33,325 nucleotides of DNA from Pseudomonas sp. GD03858 (GTDB lineage Bacteria; Pseudomonadota; Gammaproteobacteria; Pseudomonadales; Pseudomonadaceae), in contig NZ_JAOCDM010000052.1 in NCBI RefSeq assembly GCF_029840925.1, positions 1-33,325 on the forward strand, written 5' to 3'. Each line of letters opens with the position of its first letter. The stretch's first letter is position 1. The translations under genes and the position numbers were made by a program. Under the pieces are notes generated by a model. It saw nothing but the letters and a program-made list of their open reading frames with translations. It did not search any database and was not told the origin of the DNA. Below, one piece after another: positions 19,839 through 29,174 of the stretch.

Positions 19839-20209
19839 TCGCACTCATCGCCGCGGTCAGTGCCGGTGGCATCGCCGGCACCTTGCTGCGCTTCGCCACC
19901 GCCAACTGGGTCGCGGCCCACTGGCCACGGCACTTCTATGCCGGTACGCTGGCGGTCAACCTGGTTGGCTGCCTGTTGATCGGCCTGCTCTACGGGTTGT
20001 TCCTGCACAAGCCGCTGGCGCCGGTCGAGCTGCGCGCCGGGCTGATCGTCGGCTTTCTCGGCGGCCTGACCACTTTTTCCTCCTTCTCGCTCGATACCGT
20101 GCGCCTGGTGGAAAGCGGGCAGGTCCCGCTGGCCTTGGGCTATACCATTATCAGCGTGGTAGGCGGCCTGCTCGCGACCTGGGCCGGCCTGTCCCTGACC
20201 CGATTCTGA
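19835..20209 (+). CDS. crcB: Fluoride channel CrcB/Fluc (GTG start)
   Basis: This 124-aa protein has four membrane segments and works as a dual-topology dimer exporting fluoride. The signature GGLTTFSSFS is at 76-85 with pore phenylalanines F81 and F84, and R19 and N42 match conserved polar positions. It starts with GTG inside the rarA stop codon (GTGA overlap), so it depends on rarA translation. No fluoride riboswitch is seen, as expected for an internal operon gene. Confidence 0.96.
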   Translation: MIALIAAVSAGGIAGTLLRFATANWVAAHWPRHFYAGTLAVNLVGCLLIGLLYGLFLHKPLAPVELRAGLIVGFLGGLTTFSSFSLDTVRLVESGQVPLALGYTIISVVGGLLATWAGLSLTRF

Positions 20210-20239
20210 ACCAACATTTACACATAACGAGAGAACGAC

Positions 20240-21520
<1,281 letters not shown>

Positions 21521-22912
21521 ATGGACTACCTGCCGCTTTTCCATAAGCTGCAGGGCGGCCGGGTGCTGGTCGTCGGCGGTGGCGAGATCGCCTTGCGCAA
21601 GGCGCGCCTGTTGGCTGATGCCGGCGCCGCGCTGCGGGTGGTGGCGCCGGAGGTCGACGGTCAGCTCGCCGCGCTGGCCCGCGAGGGTGGCGGCGAGGTC
21701 CTGGTGCGCGGATACCAGGCATCCGACCTGGACGGCTGTCGCCTGGTGATCGCGGCGACCGATGATCCCGGGCTCAATGCCCAGGTCTCGGCCGACGCCC
21801 AGGTGCTCAGCCTGCCGGTCAATGTGGTGGACGCGCCGGCGCTGTGCACGGTGATCTTCCCCGCCATCGTCGACCGCTCACCCCTGGTTGTGGCGGTTTC
21901 CAGCGGTGGCGACGCCCCGGTGCTGGCGCGGCTGATCCGCGCCAAGCTCGAAGCCTGGATCCCGTCCGCCTATGGCGAACTGGCCGGGTTGGCGGCACGC
22001 TTTCGCGACAAGGTCAAAGCCTTGTATCCGGACGTCAATCAGCGTCGCGGATTCTGGGAAAACGTATTCCAGGGGCCGATCGCCGAGCGCCAGCTGGCCG
22101 GGCAGGGCGCGGAGGCCGAACGCCTGTTGCAGGCAATGGTCGATGGCGCGCCGGTGCAGCAGGGCGGCGAGGTGTATCTGGTAGGCGCGGGGCCGGGCGA
22201 TCCGGATCTGCTGACCTTCCGCGCCCTGCGCCTGATGCAGCAGGCCGACGTGGTGCTGTATGACCGCCTGGTGGCCCCGGCCATCATCGAGATGTGCCGG
22301 CGCGATGCCGAGCGCATCTATGTCGGCAAGCGCCGCGCCGACCACGCCGTGCCACAGGACAAGATCAACCGCCTGCTGGTCGACCTGGCCCGCCAGGGCA
22401 AGCGCGTGCTGCGGCTCAAGGGTGGCGATCCGTTCATCTTCGGCCGTGGTGGCGAGGAGATCGAGGAGCTGGCGGACGAGGGCATCCCTTTCCAGGTGGT
22501 GCCGGGCATCACCGCGGCCAGTGGCTGTTCCGCCTATGGCGGGATTCCACTGACCCACCGCGACTATGCCCAGTCGGTGCGTTTCGTCACCGGTCACCTG
22601 AAGGACGGCACCAGCAACCTGCCCTGGGATGACCTGGTGGCGCCGGCCCAGACCCTGGTGTTCTACATGGGGCTGGTCGGGTTGCCGACCATCTGTGCCG
22701 AGCTGATCCGCCATGGCCGCGCGGCGAGCACGCCGGCAGCCTTGGTGCAGCAGGGGACCACGCGCAACCAGCGGGTGTTCACCGGTACCCTGGCTGACCT
22801 GCCGGAGCTGGTGGCACGGCATGAAGTGCATGCGCCGACCCTGGTGATCGTTGGGGAGGTGGTGCAGTTGCGTGACAAGTTGGCGTGGTTCGAAGGCTCG
22901 CAGAACATCTGA
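21521..22912 (+). CDS. cysG: Siroheme synthase CysG (trifunctional)
   Basis: This 463-aa enzyme makes siroheme from uroporphyrinogen III. The N-terminal half has the NAD-binding GGGEIA motif (19-24) of the precorrin-2 dehydrogenase/ferrochelatase. The C-terminal half is the SAM-dependent methyltransferase, with GAGPGDP (222-228) and GGDPFIFGRGGEE from 301. The full length equals E. coli CysG (457 aa). The ATG begins at the base following the serS TGA, so coupling is likely. A REP pair directly follows; no intrinsic terminator is seen. Confidence 0.97.
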   Translation: MDYLPLFHKLQGGRVLVVGGGEIALRKARLLADAGAALRVVAPEVDGQLAALAREGGGEVLVRGYQASDLDGCRLVIAATDDPGLNAQVSADAQVLSLPVNVVDAPALCTVIFPAIVDRSPLVVAVSSGGDAPVLARLIRAKLEAWIPSAYGELAGLAARFRDKVKALYPDVNQRRGFWENVFQGPIAERQLAGQGAEAERLLQAMVDGAPVQQGGEVYLVGAGPGDPDLLTFRALRLMQQADVVLYDRLVAPAIIEMCRRDAERIYVGKRRADHAVPQDKINRLLVDLARQGKRVLRLKGGDPFIFGRGGEEIEELADEGIPFQVVPGITAASGCSAYGGIPLTHRDYAQSVRFVTGHLKDGTSNLPWDDLVAPAQTLVFYMGLVGLPTICAELIRHGRAASTPAALVQQGTTRNQRVFTGTLADLPELVARHEVHAPTLVIVGEVVQLRDKLAWFEGSQNI

Positions 22913-22919
22913 AATCGTT

Positions 22920-23023
22920 GGGGCCGCTTTGCGGCCCGTTCGCGACACAAGGCCGCTCCTACAGGGGGTATGCGATCCCTGTAGGAGCGGCCTTGTGTCG
23001 CGAACGGGCTGCAAAGCAGCCCC
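22920..23023. repeat. Inverted REP pair between cysG and the GST gene
   Basis: REP copies at 22920-22966 (minus) and 22979-23023 (plus) face outward, the opposite arrangement to the two other pairs. They separate the convergent cysG and GST genes, where they may work as a transcription or mRNA-stability barrier in place of a terminator. Confidence 0.9.
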
Positions 23024-23030
23024 AGCTATC

Positions 23031-23990
23031 TCAAGCCCGCCAGATCCCTCTGCCCGACAACCGCTCCCGATCATGCGGCAAGCCAAAGTCCTGCAGCGGC
23101 CCCTTGGGCACGATCCCGTTCGGGTTGATGGTCTTGTGGCTCATGTAATAGTGCTTCTGGATATGCTCCATGTTCACCGTGCCCGCCACCCCCGGCCACT
23201 GGTACAGTTCGCGCAGCCAGTTGGACAGGTTCGGGTAGTCGCTCAGGCGGCGCAGGTTGCACTTGAAGTGGCCGTGATACACCGCATCGAAGCGCACCAG
23301 CGTGGTGAACAGGCGCACATCGGCCTCGGTCAGGTATTCGCCGGCCAGGTAGCGTTGGCGGCCCAGTAGCGCCTCCAGATGGTCCAGTTCGTTGAAGACC
23401 TCGTCGAAGGCGGCCTCGTAAGCGTCCTGCGTGGTAGCGAAACCGGCGCGGTACACACCGTTGTTCACCGCCGGGTAGATACGTTCGTTGAGCGCATCGA
23501 TGGTCGCCCGCAGTGGCTCGGGGTAGAGGTCCAGTGTATTGCCGGTCAAATTGTCGAACGCGCTGTTGAAGATGCGGATGATCTCGGCCGATTCGTTGTT
23601 GACGATGCGCTTCTCGTGCTTGTCCCACAGCACCGGCACGGTCACGCGGCCGGTGTAGTGAGGGTCGTCCTGGGTATAGCGCTGGTGCAGGTACTGCAAG
23701 GCGTCCAGGTGATCGCCGGTGGAGCCCTCCTGGCGATCGAAGGTCCAGCCGTGCTCGCCCATCAGCCAGCTGACCACCGAGACATCGATCAACGGCTCCA
23801 GGCCTTTGATGGCGCGCAGGATCAGGGTGCGGTGAGCCCAGGGGCAAGCCAGCGAAACATACAGGTGATAGCGACCGGCCTCGGCGGCGGGCAACTGATT
23901 GCGGCGCTGGGCACTCTCGCGTTGGAAGGTGCCGTCCTTGCTGGTCTGGTACCACTGGTCATGCCAGCGTCCATCGATCAAAAGGCCCAT
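23031..23990 (-). CDS. Glutathionyl-hydroquinone reductase-like GST (Xi class, YqjG/ECM4 family)
   Basis: This 319-aa enzyme probably reduces glutathionyl-hydroquinones. The Xi-class active site CPWA is at C49 (SLACPWAHRT), which replaces the Ser or Tyr of ordinary GSTs. The NNESAEIIRIFNSAFD stretch and the C-terminal helical domain fit the family (E. coli YqjG, 328 aa). GAGGAG precedes the ATG. The gene stands alone: REP elements separate it from cysG, and a 97-bp gap separates it from the tus-ybiB operon. Confidence 0.93.
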   Translation of the reverse strand: MGLLIDGRWHDQWYQTSKDGTFQRESAQRRNQLPAAEAGRYHLYVSLACPWAHRTLILRAIKGLEPLIDVSVVSWLMGEHGWTFDRQEGSTGDHLDALQYLHQRYTQDDPHYTGRVTVPVLWDKHEKRIVNNESAEIIRIFNSAFDNLTGNTLDLYPEPLRATIDALNERIYPAVNNGVYRAGFATTQDAYEAAFDEVFNELDHLEALLGRQRYLAGEYLTEADVRLFTTLVRFDAVYHGHFKCNLRRLSDYPNLSNWLRELYQWPGVAGTVNMEHIQKHYYMSHKTINPNGIVPKGPLQDFGLPHDRERLSGRGIWRA

Positions 23991-24087
23991 GTCGGAGCTC
24001 CTCGGAACAAAGTCGTTTGTCGTTGGAGCTCAGTCTAGAGCAAGGCGTTCGAATGAATAGCGCAAAGAATGCGCCTTACTCATCTAC

Positions 24088-25089
24088 TTACTTGATGTTT
24101 TTCCGAGCTGCCCAGTAGCCGCGAGCAGTGCTGAACGCTTCCTCGCGAGGCTTGCCCAGCCCGCGCAGGGCAAGGGCCATGGTAGCGATCACCGCCATTT
24201 CGCCGTAGCTGTCATCGGCTTCGCCGTGCCATACCGCGAGCAGATGCCGAGGTTGCAGGGTTGCCGGCTTCACATGGCGCTGGGTGCTGAGTGCCGGCCA
24301 TTCTTCGTCCCAGGCTTCACCTGACGCTGTGCCATACAGGTGACTGATGACATCCGGGTTGACCTCGATCTCGCCACCGTCGCCCTTGATGACCACGGCG
24401 TGATCACCGAGCAGGCGGCTGGCTTCGCGGTGCACCGCCTGGTAACCGGGGTGGAAGATGCTTTGCAGCCCGCAGCGGGCGCCGAGCGGGTTGAGGACCC
24501 GGGCCAGGGAGTGGATGGGCGAGCGCAGGCCCAGGGTGTTGCGCAGGTCGATCATGCGCTGCAGCTGCGGCGCCCAGTCCTGCAGCGGAATGAACGCCAG
24601 GTGCTGGCTGTCCAGGGCCCGCTCCACGGCGGCCCAGTCGCGGCATAGCGGGATGTCCAGCAAGTCGAGCAACTGCTCGGTATACAGGCGCCCGGCGGTG
24701 TGCGCTCCGCCGCCATGCATCAGGATGCGCACCCCGTTGCCGGCCAGGCACTTGGCTGCCAGCAGGTACCAGGGCAGGTGGCGCTTCTTGCCGGCGTAGC
24801 TGGGCCAATCGAGATCGACGGCAATGCTCGGCGCGTGCAGATGGGCGCGAAGGGCTTCGGTGAAGCCTGCCAGTTCCTCGGCGCTTTCTTCCTTGTGCCG
24901 CAGCAGCATCAGGAAGGCGCCCAGCTGGGTATCCTCGACCTTGCCTTCGAGCAGCAGGGTCATGGCGGCGCGGGCTTCGTCGCGGGTCAGGCCACGGGCG
25001 CCGCGCTTGCCTTTGCCGAGGATGCGCACGAATTCGGCGAAGGGGTGTTCGGCAGGGGTTTCCAGGGTAAGGGGGCGAGGTTCGGTCAT
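24088..25089 (-). CDS. YbiB/TrpD2-family protein (anthranilate phosphoribosyltransferase-like)
   Basis: This 333-aa protein has the nucleoside phosphorylase/phosphoribosyltransferase fold: an N-terminal helical domain (1-80) and an alpha/beta domain with MHGGGAHTAGRL and NPLGARCGLQSIFHPGYQ. E. coli YbiB (TrpD2) binds nucleic acids, is not a tryptophan enzyme and is reported to be LexA-controlled. The gene is often annotated as a glycosyl transferase family protein. Its ATG overlaps the tusE stop codon by 4 bp, so it is the last gene of the tus operon. No good terminator follows; GCGCA-N5-TGCGC lies past the stop without a T-run. Confidence 0.88.
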   Translation of the reverse strand: MTEPRPLTLETPAEHPFAEFVRILGKGKRGARGLTRDEARAAMTLLLEGKVEDTQLGAFLMLLRHKEESAEELAGFTEALRAHLHAPSIAVDLDWPSYAGKKRHLPWYLLAAKCLAGNGVRILMHGGGAHTAGRLYTEQLLDLLDIPLCRDWAAVERALDSQHLAFIPLQDWAPQLQRMIDLRNTLGLRSPIHSLARVLNPLGARCGLQSIFHPGYQAVHREASRLLGDHAVVIKGDGGEIEVNPDVISHLYGTASGEAWDEEWPALSTQRHVKPATLQPRHLLAVWHGEADDSYGEMAVIATMALALRGLGKPREEAFSTARGYWAARKNIK

Positions 25090-25421
25090 ATGCAGTTGGT
25101 CGGCTTGGGCAGGCCCGCCAGCTTGGCGGCGAGCTTGGCGGGCGTGCCATTGAACAGGCGGTTCAGGTGCGGGCTGTTGCCCTTGTCTGCGCCGAGCTTG
25201 AGTGCGGTGTACTTGATCAGCGGGCGGGTGGCCGGCGACAGCTGGTATTCCTGGTAGAACTGGCGCAGCAACTCGAGGATCTCCCAGTGGTCCGCAGTCA
25301 GGGCGATGCTTTCGCGCGAGGCGAGGGCCTCGGCGACCTCAGGCGACCAGTCCTGCAGCTCGACCAGGAAGCCGTCCTTGTCCAGGGCGATGCTGCGATC
25401 GCCGACAGTCAGGATGCTCAT
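25086..25421 (-). CDS. tusE: Sulfurtransferase TusE (DsrC family)
   Basis: This 111-aa protein is the last carrier of the Tus relay and hands persulfide sulfur to MnmA. The conserved cysteine is next to last (C110 in PTNCI), as in the DsrC/TusE family. The ATG at 25421 overlaps the tusB stop codon (ATGA). The stretch ALTADHWEILELLRQFY is typical of the family. Its partner MnmA is encoded at 4011-5135. Confidence 0.96.
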   Translation of the reverse strand: MSILTVGDRSIALDKDGFLVELQDWSPEVAEALASRESIALTADHWEILELLRQFYQEYQLSPATRPLIKYTALKLGADKGNSPHLNRLFNGTPAKLAAKLAGLPKPTNCI

Positions 25422-25714
25422 AGCCAGCTGTTGACCTTGTCGTGGCGCAGGGAGAGTTCGACGAAGGCGGCGTAGTCCACGGCCTTGGCCAATGGGTTGT
25501 CGAGGGCGCGGGCCTGCAGGTCTTCGGCGAGGGCGAACAGGCGCTCGCCAAGGTTGGCGGCCTGCAGGGCGGCAAAGGGTTCGCTGCCGGCTTTGAGCGC
25601 ATAGGTGGCGTCGCCGCACAGCAGCAGCGCGTCTTGTGGGCCCAGCAGGCGCAGGCAACTGCTCAGGCGCTCGTCGCCGAAGGGCGAGTGGGCGATTACA
25701 TGCAGGGTCGTCAT
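25418..25714 (-). CDS. tusB: Sulfur relay protein TusB (DsrH family)
   Basis: This 98-aa subunit of the TusBCD heterohexamer (E. coli TusB, 95 aa) has the family start MTTLHVIAHSPF and the LLLCGDATYAL strand. It lies between tusC and tusE with overlaps of 1 bp and 4 bp, so the whole set is coupled in translation. Confidence 0.94.
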   Translation of the reverse strand: MTTLHVIAHSPFGDERLSSCLRLLGPQDALLLCGDATYALKAGSEPFAALQAANLGERLFALAEDLQARALDNPLAKAVDYAAFVELSLRHDKVNSWL

Positions 25715-26073
25715 CAGAGCGTTACCACTTGGTCGAAACGGGCAATCAGCGCAGTCAGCGCGGAATCGTCGAGCACCTCGACCGGCAGCGCCAGGGCACC
25801 ACCGTCCAGTCCACGGCGGGCCAGGCTATGGCCGCAGGCGAACAGCTCTTCGACACCGAACATCGGCAGGGCCTGGAGATTGGCCGCCAGGTTTTTCTGT
25901 TGCAGGGTATCGGGCTGCTGCCCGGCGGCGAGCTGGAATACGCCGTCATCGAGGAACAGCATGCCCAGCGGCAGGTCGAAGGCGCCGCCGGCCAGGGCGA
26001 TGTCCAGCGCCTCGCGGGCAGACGGGCCGCTCCACGGTGCCTGGCGGCTGATGATCAGCAAGGACTTGGCCAT
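25714..26073 (-). CDS. tusC: Sulfur relay protein TusC (DsrF family)
   Basis: This 119-aa subunit of TusBCD begins MAKSLLIISRQAPW and contains AREALDIALAGGAFD and MLFLDDGVFQL, typical of DsrF. The ATG at 26073 is 8 bp after a strong GGAGG; a GTG three codons earlier overlaps that site and is rejected. It starts 1 bp from the tusD stop codon. Confidence 0.95.
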   Translation of the reverse strand: MAKSLLIISRQAPWSGPSAREALDIALAGGAFDLPLGMLFLDDGVFQLAAGQQPDTLQQKNLAANLQALPMFGVEELFACGHSLARRGLDGGALALPVEVLDDSALTALIARFDQVVTL

Positions 26074-26074
26074 C

Positions 26075-26467
26075 TCAATCACCTCCGAAGCAGACCAGGC
26101 GGTCGGCCAGTTGCGCGGCTTCGTGCAGCTGGCCCAGGCCGGACAGCTCCCACGGCATCGGCAGGTTCACCGCCGGGCGCTGGTAGCGGTTGGCCTCGGT
26201 GTCGTCGAGCACGCCCCGGCGCAGGGCCGCGGCGATGCACACCACGGCGTCAAGGCGGTGGTCGCTGACGAAGGCGCGCCACTGCGCGGCCACGTCCAGT
26301 TCGTCCTGGGGCGTGACGATATTGGCCGAGGCGCTGTGCACCCCATCCTGGTAGAAGAACAATCGGGCTATCTCATGCCCGCCGGCCAGCACCGCCTCGG
26401 CAAAGCGCAAGGCGCGGCGCGAGGAGGGGGCATGGGCCGGGGAAAAGACCGCGATGGCGAATTTCAT
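26075..26467 (-). CDS. tusD: Sulfurtransferase TusD (DsrE family)
   Basis: This 130-aa protein takes sulfur from TusA and passes it on to TusE. The active-site cysteine is C77 in AVVCIAAALRRG, matching C78 of E. coli TusD. It is the first gene of tusD-tusC-tusB-tusE-ybiB and is separated from the upstream permease by an intrinsic terminator, so a promoter is expected in the short gap 26468-26504. Confidence 0.96.
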   Translation of the reverse strand: MKFAIAVFSPAHAPSSRRALRFAEAVLAGGHEIARLFFYQDGVHSASANIVTPQDELDVAAQWRAFVSDHRLDAVVCIAAALRRGVLDDTEANRYQRPAVNLPMPWELSGLGQLHEAAQLADRLVCFGGD

Positions 26468-26504
26468 GGAAGGCTCGTGCAAATGAATGCGGCCATGATA
26501 AAGC

Positions 26505-26536
26505 AAAAAGCCCGCGCTGGTGGGCGCGGGCTTTTT
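26505..26536 (-). terminator. Intrinsic terminator of the NCS2 permease gene
   Basis: An exact 13-bp inverted repeat (AAAAAGCCCGCGC and its complement, 26505-26517 and 26524-26536) has T-runs on either strand. It lies 18 bp past the permease stop codon, before tusD. Confidence 0.92.
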
Positions 26537-26553
26537 ACTCGGGCTGGCGCGGC

Positions 26554-27933
26554 TCAGGCCTGTTCCTTGCCCTCGGGCAGGAACCAGTTGAGCAGCAGGG
26601 CACAGATGCCGCCGGTGGCGACGCCGGACTCCAGCACATTGCGCAGCGCCGCCGGCATGTGCGCGAGGAACTCCGGCACCTGGGCCACGCCCAGGCCCAG
26701 CGACAGCGACACGGCGATGATCAGCAGGGCACGGCGGTCGAGGCGGGTGCTGGCGAGGATATTGATGCCCGAGGCCGCCACGGCACCGAACATCACCATG
26801 GCCGCGCCACCGAGCACCGGCTCCGGCACCGCCTGGATCACCCCGGCAACCGTGGGGAACAGGCCCAGCAGGATCAGCATGGCGGCGATCCAGATGCCGA
26901 TATGGCGGCTGGCGATGCCGGTCAGCTGAATCACGCCGTTGTTCTGGGCGAAGATCGAGCTGGGGAAGGTGTTGAACAGGCCGGCCAGCAGCGAGTTGGC
27001 ACCGTTGACCAGCACCCCGCCCTTGATCCGCTGCATCCACACCGGGCCTTCCACCGGCTGGCGCGAGACCTTGCTGGTGGCGGTCACGTCACCGATGGCT
27101 TCCAGCGAGGTCACCAGGTAGATCACCAGCATCGGAATGAACAGCGACCAGGAGAAGCCCAGGCCGAAGTGCAGCGGCGTCGGTACCTGGAACAGCGCGG
27201 CCTGGTGCATGCCGGTGAAGTCCAGGCGGCCCAGGTAGCCGGCCAGGGCATAGCCCACGGCCAGGGCGATGACGATGGCGCAGCTGCGCATCCACACCAC
27301 CGGAATACGGTTGAGGATGACGATGATCGCCAGCACCACGCCCGACAGCAGCAGGTTCTCGCCATCGGCGAAGGTACCGTTGGCCATGGCGCCGAAGCCG
27401 CCACCCATGCTGATCAGGCCGACCTTGATCAGGGTCAGGCCGATCATCAGCACGACGATACCAGTCACCAGCGGGGTGATCAGGCGCTTGACGAAGGGCA
27501 GGATGCGCGAAACCCCCATTTCCACGAACGAGCCGGCGATGACCACGCCGAAGATCGCCGCCATCACGCTCTCGACCGGCGTGCCCTGCTTGACCATCAG
27601 CGCGCCACCGGCGATCAGCGGCCCGACGAAGTTGAAGCTGGTGCCCTGAACGATCAGCAGGCCGGCACCGAACGGCCCGAAGCGCTTGCACTGGACGAAC
27701 GTGGCGATACCCGAGATCACCAAGGACATCGACACGATCAGGTTGGTGTCGCGCGCCGAAACGCCCAGGGCCTGGCAGATCAGCAGGCCCGGCGTGACGA
27801 TCGGCACGATGATCGCCAACAGGTGCTGCAGCGCCGCCAGCAGGCCGATCAGCAGGCGCGGCTTGTCTTCGAGGCCAAGGACCAGTTCATTGGCAGGCGC
27901 CGCCGCGCCTGGGCCGTGTTCGTGTGAACTCAT
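26554..27933 (-). CDS. NCS2-family nucleobase permease (xanthine/uric acid type)
   Basis: This 459-aa inner-membrane transporter is predicted to have 14 membrane segments and to import a purine (or uracil) with protons. The NCS2 signature QNNGVIQLTG is at 330-339. E278 and D282 in SLEAIGD and the QH pair at 36-37 match residues needed in E. coli XanQ. The QNNG form favours xanthine or urate over uracil. No purine-catabolism gene lies nearby, so the substrate remains a guess. Confidence 0.9.
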   Translation of the reverse strand: MSSHEHGPGAAAPANELVLGLEDKPRLLIGLLAALQHLLAIIVPIVTPGLLICQALGVSARDTNLIVSMSLVISGIATFVQCKRFGPFGAGLLIVQGTSFNFVGPLIAGGALMVKQGTPVESVMAAIFGVVIAGSFVEMGVSRILPFVKRLITPLVTGIVVLMIGLTLIKVGLISMGGGFGAMANGTFADGENLLLSGVVLAIIVILNRIPVVWMRSCAIVIALAVGYALAGYLGRLDFTGMHQAALFQVPTPLHFGLGFSWSLFIPMLVIYLVTSLEAIGDVTATSKVSRQPVEGPVWMQRIKGGVLVNGANSLLAGLFNTFPSSIFAQNNGVIQLTGIASRHIGIWIAAMLILLGLFPTVAGVIQAVPEPVLGGAAMVMFGAVAASGINILASTRLDRRALLIIAVSLSLGLGVAQVPEFLAHMPAALRNVLESGVATGGICALLLNWFLPEGKEQA

Positions 27934-28091
27934 GGGAAATGCTGCCCCGGAAGAAAAAAGGAGCGCATTCTACGGGCAGAACGGCCACAGGGGTAGAGGC
28001 TCGCACGATGGCTGCACAATCGCGGAGGAATGGCTTAATAAGCTGACTTTTAGGTCAATCCATATCATGTTTGCCGCCCTTGTACGGCAGG

Positions 28092-28125
28092 CACGAAAAA
28101 GCCCGCCGAAGCGGGCTTTTTCGTG
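28092..28125 (-). terminator. Intrinsic terminator of yccA
   Basis: An exact 15-bp inverted repeat (CACGAAAAAGCCCGC, 28092-28106, with its complement at 28111-28125, loop CGAA) ends in T-runs. It lies just past the yccA stop codon. The following stretch 27934-28091 carries only the permease promoter region. Confidence 0.92.
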
Positions 28126-28144
28126 GTGGAACCAGCGGAGCCGG

Positions 28145-28816
28145 TCAGTCGTCGCGGCCCATGATGCCGAACAACTGCAGCAGGCTGACGAACAGGTTGT
28201 AGATCGATACATACAGGCTGATGGTCGCCATGATGTAGTTGCGCTCGCCGCCATGAATGATGGCGCTGGTCTGGAACAGGATGCAGACCGACGAGAACAG
28301 TACGAAGCCCGCGCTGATCGCCAGTTGCAGGCCGCTGATCTGGAAGAAGAAGCTGGCCACCACCGCACCCAGCAGGACGAAGAAGCCAGCGGTGATGAAG
28401 CCGCTGAGGAAGCTCATGTCCTTGCGGGTGATCAGCACATAGGCCGACAGGCCGCCGAACACCAGGGCGGTCATGGCGAAGGCCGAGCTGACCACTTCGG
28501 CGCCACCGGCCATGCCCAGGTAGCGGTTGAGGATCGGGCCGAGAATGAAGCCCATGAAGCCGGTGAGGGCGAAGGTGGACACCAGGCCCCATGCCGAGTC
28601 ACGCAGCTTGTTGGTGAGGAAGAACAGGCCGTAGAAGCCGATCAGCACGACGAAGATGTTCGGGTACCCGACACGCATCTGCTGGGCGACGAAGGCCATG
28701 ATGCCGCTGAAGGCGAGGGTCAGGGCCAGCAGGCTGTAAGTGTTGCGCAGGACCTTGCTGACCTCCTGCTGCTCGACCTGCTGGCCGTGTTGGACGGCGT
28801 AATCCTGTTCGCGCAT
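28145..28816 (-). CDS. yccA: BAX-inhibitor-1-like inner-membrane protein YccA (FtsH modulator)
   Basis: This 223-aa protein has seven hydrophobic segments and belongs to the BI-1/YccA family. In E. coli YccA is a slowly degraded FtsH substrate that protects SecY. The first 20 residues are polar and cytoplasmic (MREQDYAVQHGQQVEQQEVS), the part that FtsH grips in E. coli. AAAGGAG precedes the ATG at a good distance. A stable hairpin lies in the leader just upstream of that site. Position beside tusD and tRNA-Ser is also seen in enteric bacteria (tusE-yccA-serT in E. coli). Confidence 0.94.
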   Translation of the reverse strand: MREQDYAVQHGQQVEQQEVSKVLRNTYSLLALTLAFSGIMAFVAQQMRVGYPNIFVVLIGFYGLFFLTNKLRDSAWGLVSTFALTGFMGFILGPILNRYLGMAGGAEVVSSAFAMTALVFGGLSAYVLITRKDMSFLSGFITAGFFVLLGAVVASFFFQISGLQLAISAGFVLFSSVCILFQTSAIIHGGERNYIMATISLYVSIYNLFVSLLQLFGIMGRDD

Positions 28817-28837
28817 GGCGCACTCCTTTGGGGTAGG

Positions 28838-28860
28838 ACCGCAGGTTCGGGACCTGCGGT
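28838..28860 (-). promoter_or_regulatory. Hairpin in the yccA 5' leader
   Basis: An exact 9-bp inverted repeat ACCGCAGGT-N5-ACCTGCGGT lies 21 bp upstream of the yccA ATG, directly before the AAAGGAG site. No T-run follows on either strand. It could mask or expose the ribosome-binding site. Confidence 0.5.
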
Positions 28861-28917
28861 ATTGGAACGTATGATGCGGAGCATATCAGAGCTGCCGCAA
28901 CCCGCGACACAGAGAGT

Positions 28918-28945
28918 TTGACAGCTTGTTTCATTACGGTATGAT
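28918..28945 (+). promoter_or_regulatory. Sigma-70 promoter of tRNA-Ser
   Basis: TTGACA (28918-28923) and TATGAT (28940-28945) are separated by 16 bp. The expected start, near 28952, is about 13 nt before the mature tRNA. No other gene lies between. Confidence 0.85.
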
Positions 28946-28964
28946 TGCCGCCGCAAAACAAGCT

Positions 28965-29052
28965 GGAAGCGTGGCCGAGTGGTTTAAGGCAACGGTCTTG
29001 AAAACCGTCGATGGGCAACTATCCTAGAGTTCGAATCTCTACGCTTCCGCCA
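28965..29052 (+). tRNA. tRNA-Ser(UGA)
   Basis: The acceptor stem GGAAGCG pairs with CGCTTCC (29042-29048), followed by G and an encoded CCA. The anticodon TGA is at 28999-29001 in the loop CTTGAAA between ACGGT and ACCGT. The T-loop is GTTCGAATC, and a long variable arm is present, as in serine tRNAs. It reads UCA and related codons. The 3' end is the likely attachment site of the integrase element that begins just downstream; the gene itself is intact. Confidence 0.98.
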
Positions 29053-29135
29053 TCTAAGTGCCTGATTTCATTGGTGTTTACCTTAGGCGACCCCTAAAAA
29101 GGGAACGTTTTTGGAACATTTTGGGAATCGAAGGC

Positions 29136-29167
29136 AAAAAGAAGGGGCCGCCACGGCCCCTTTTTTT
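29136..29167. terminator. Bidirectional terminator between tRNA-Ser and the integrase remnant
   Basis: A hairpin with arms AAGGGGCCG/CGGCCCCTT (29142-29150 and 29154-29162) has T7 on the right and, on the other strand, a T-rich run. It can end both the tRNA and the integrase transcripts. Confidence 0.85.
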
Positions 29168-29174
29168 ATGCCTT

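Noticed and set aside
15274..19844. Long minus-strand frames opposite ftsK, lolA and rarA
   Set aside because: They are antisense shadows, rich in His, Gln and Arg, without starts or motifs; they also cross several real gene borders.
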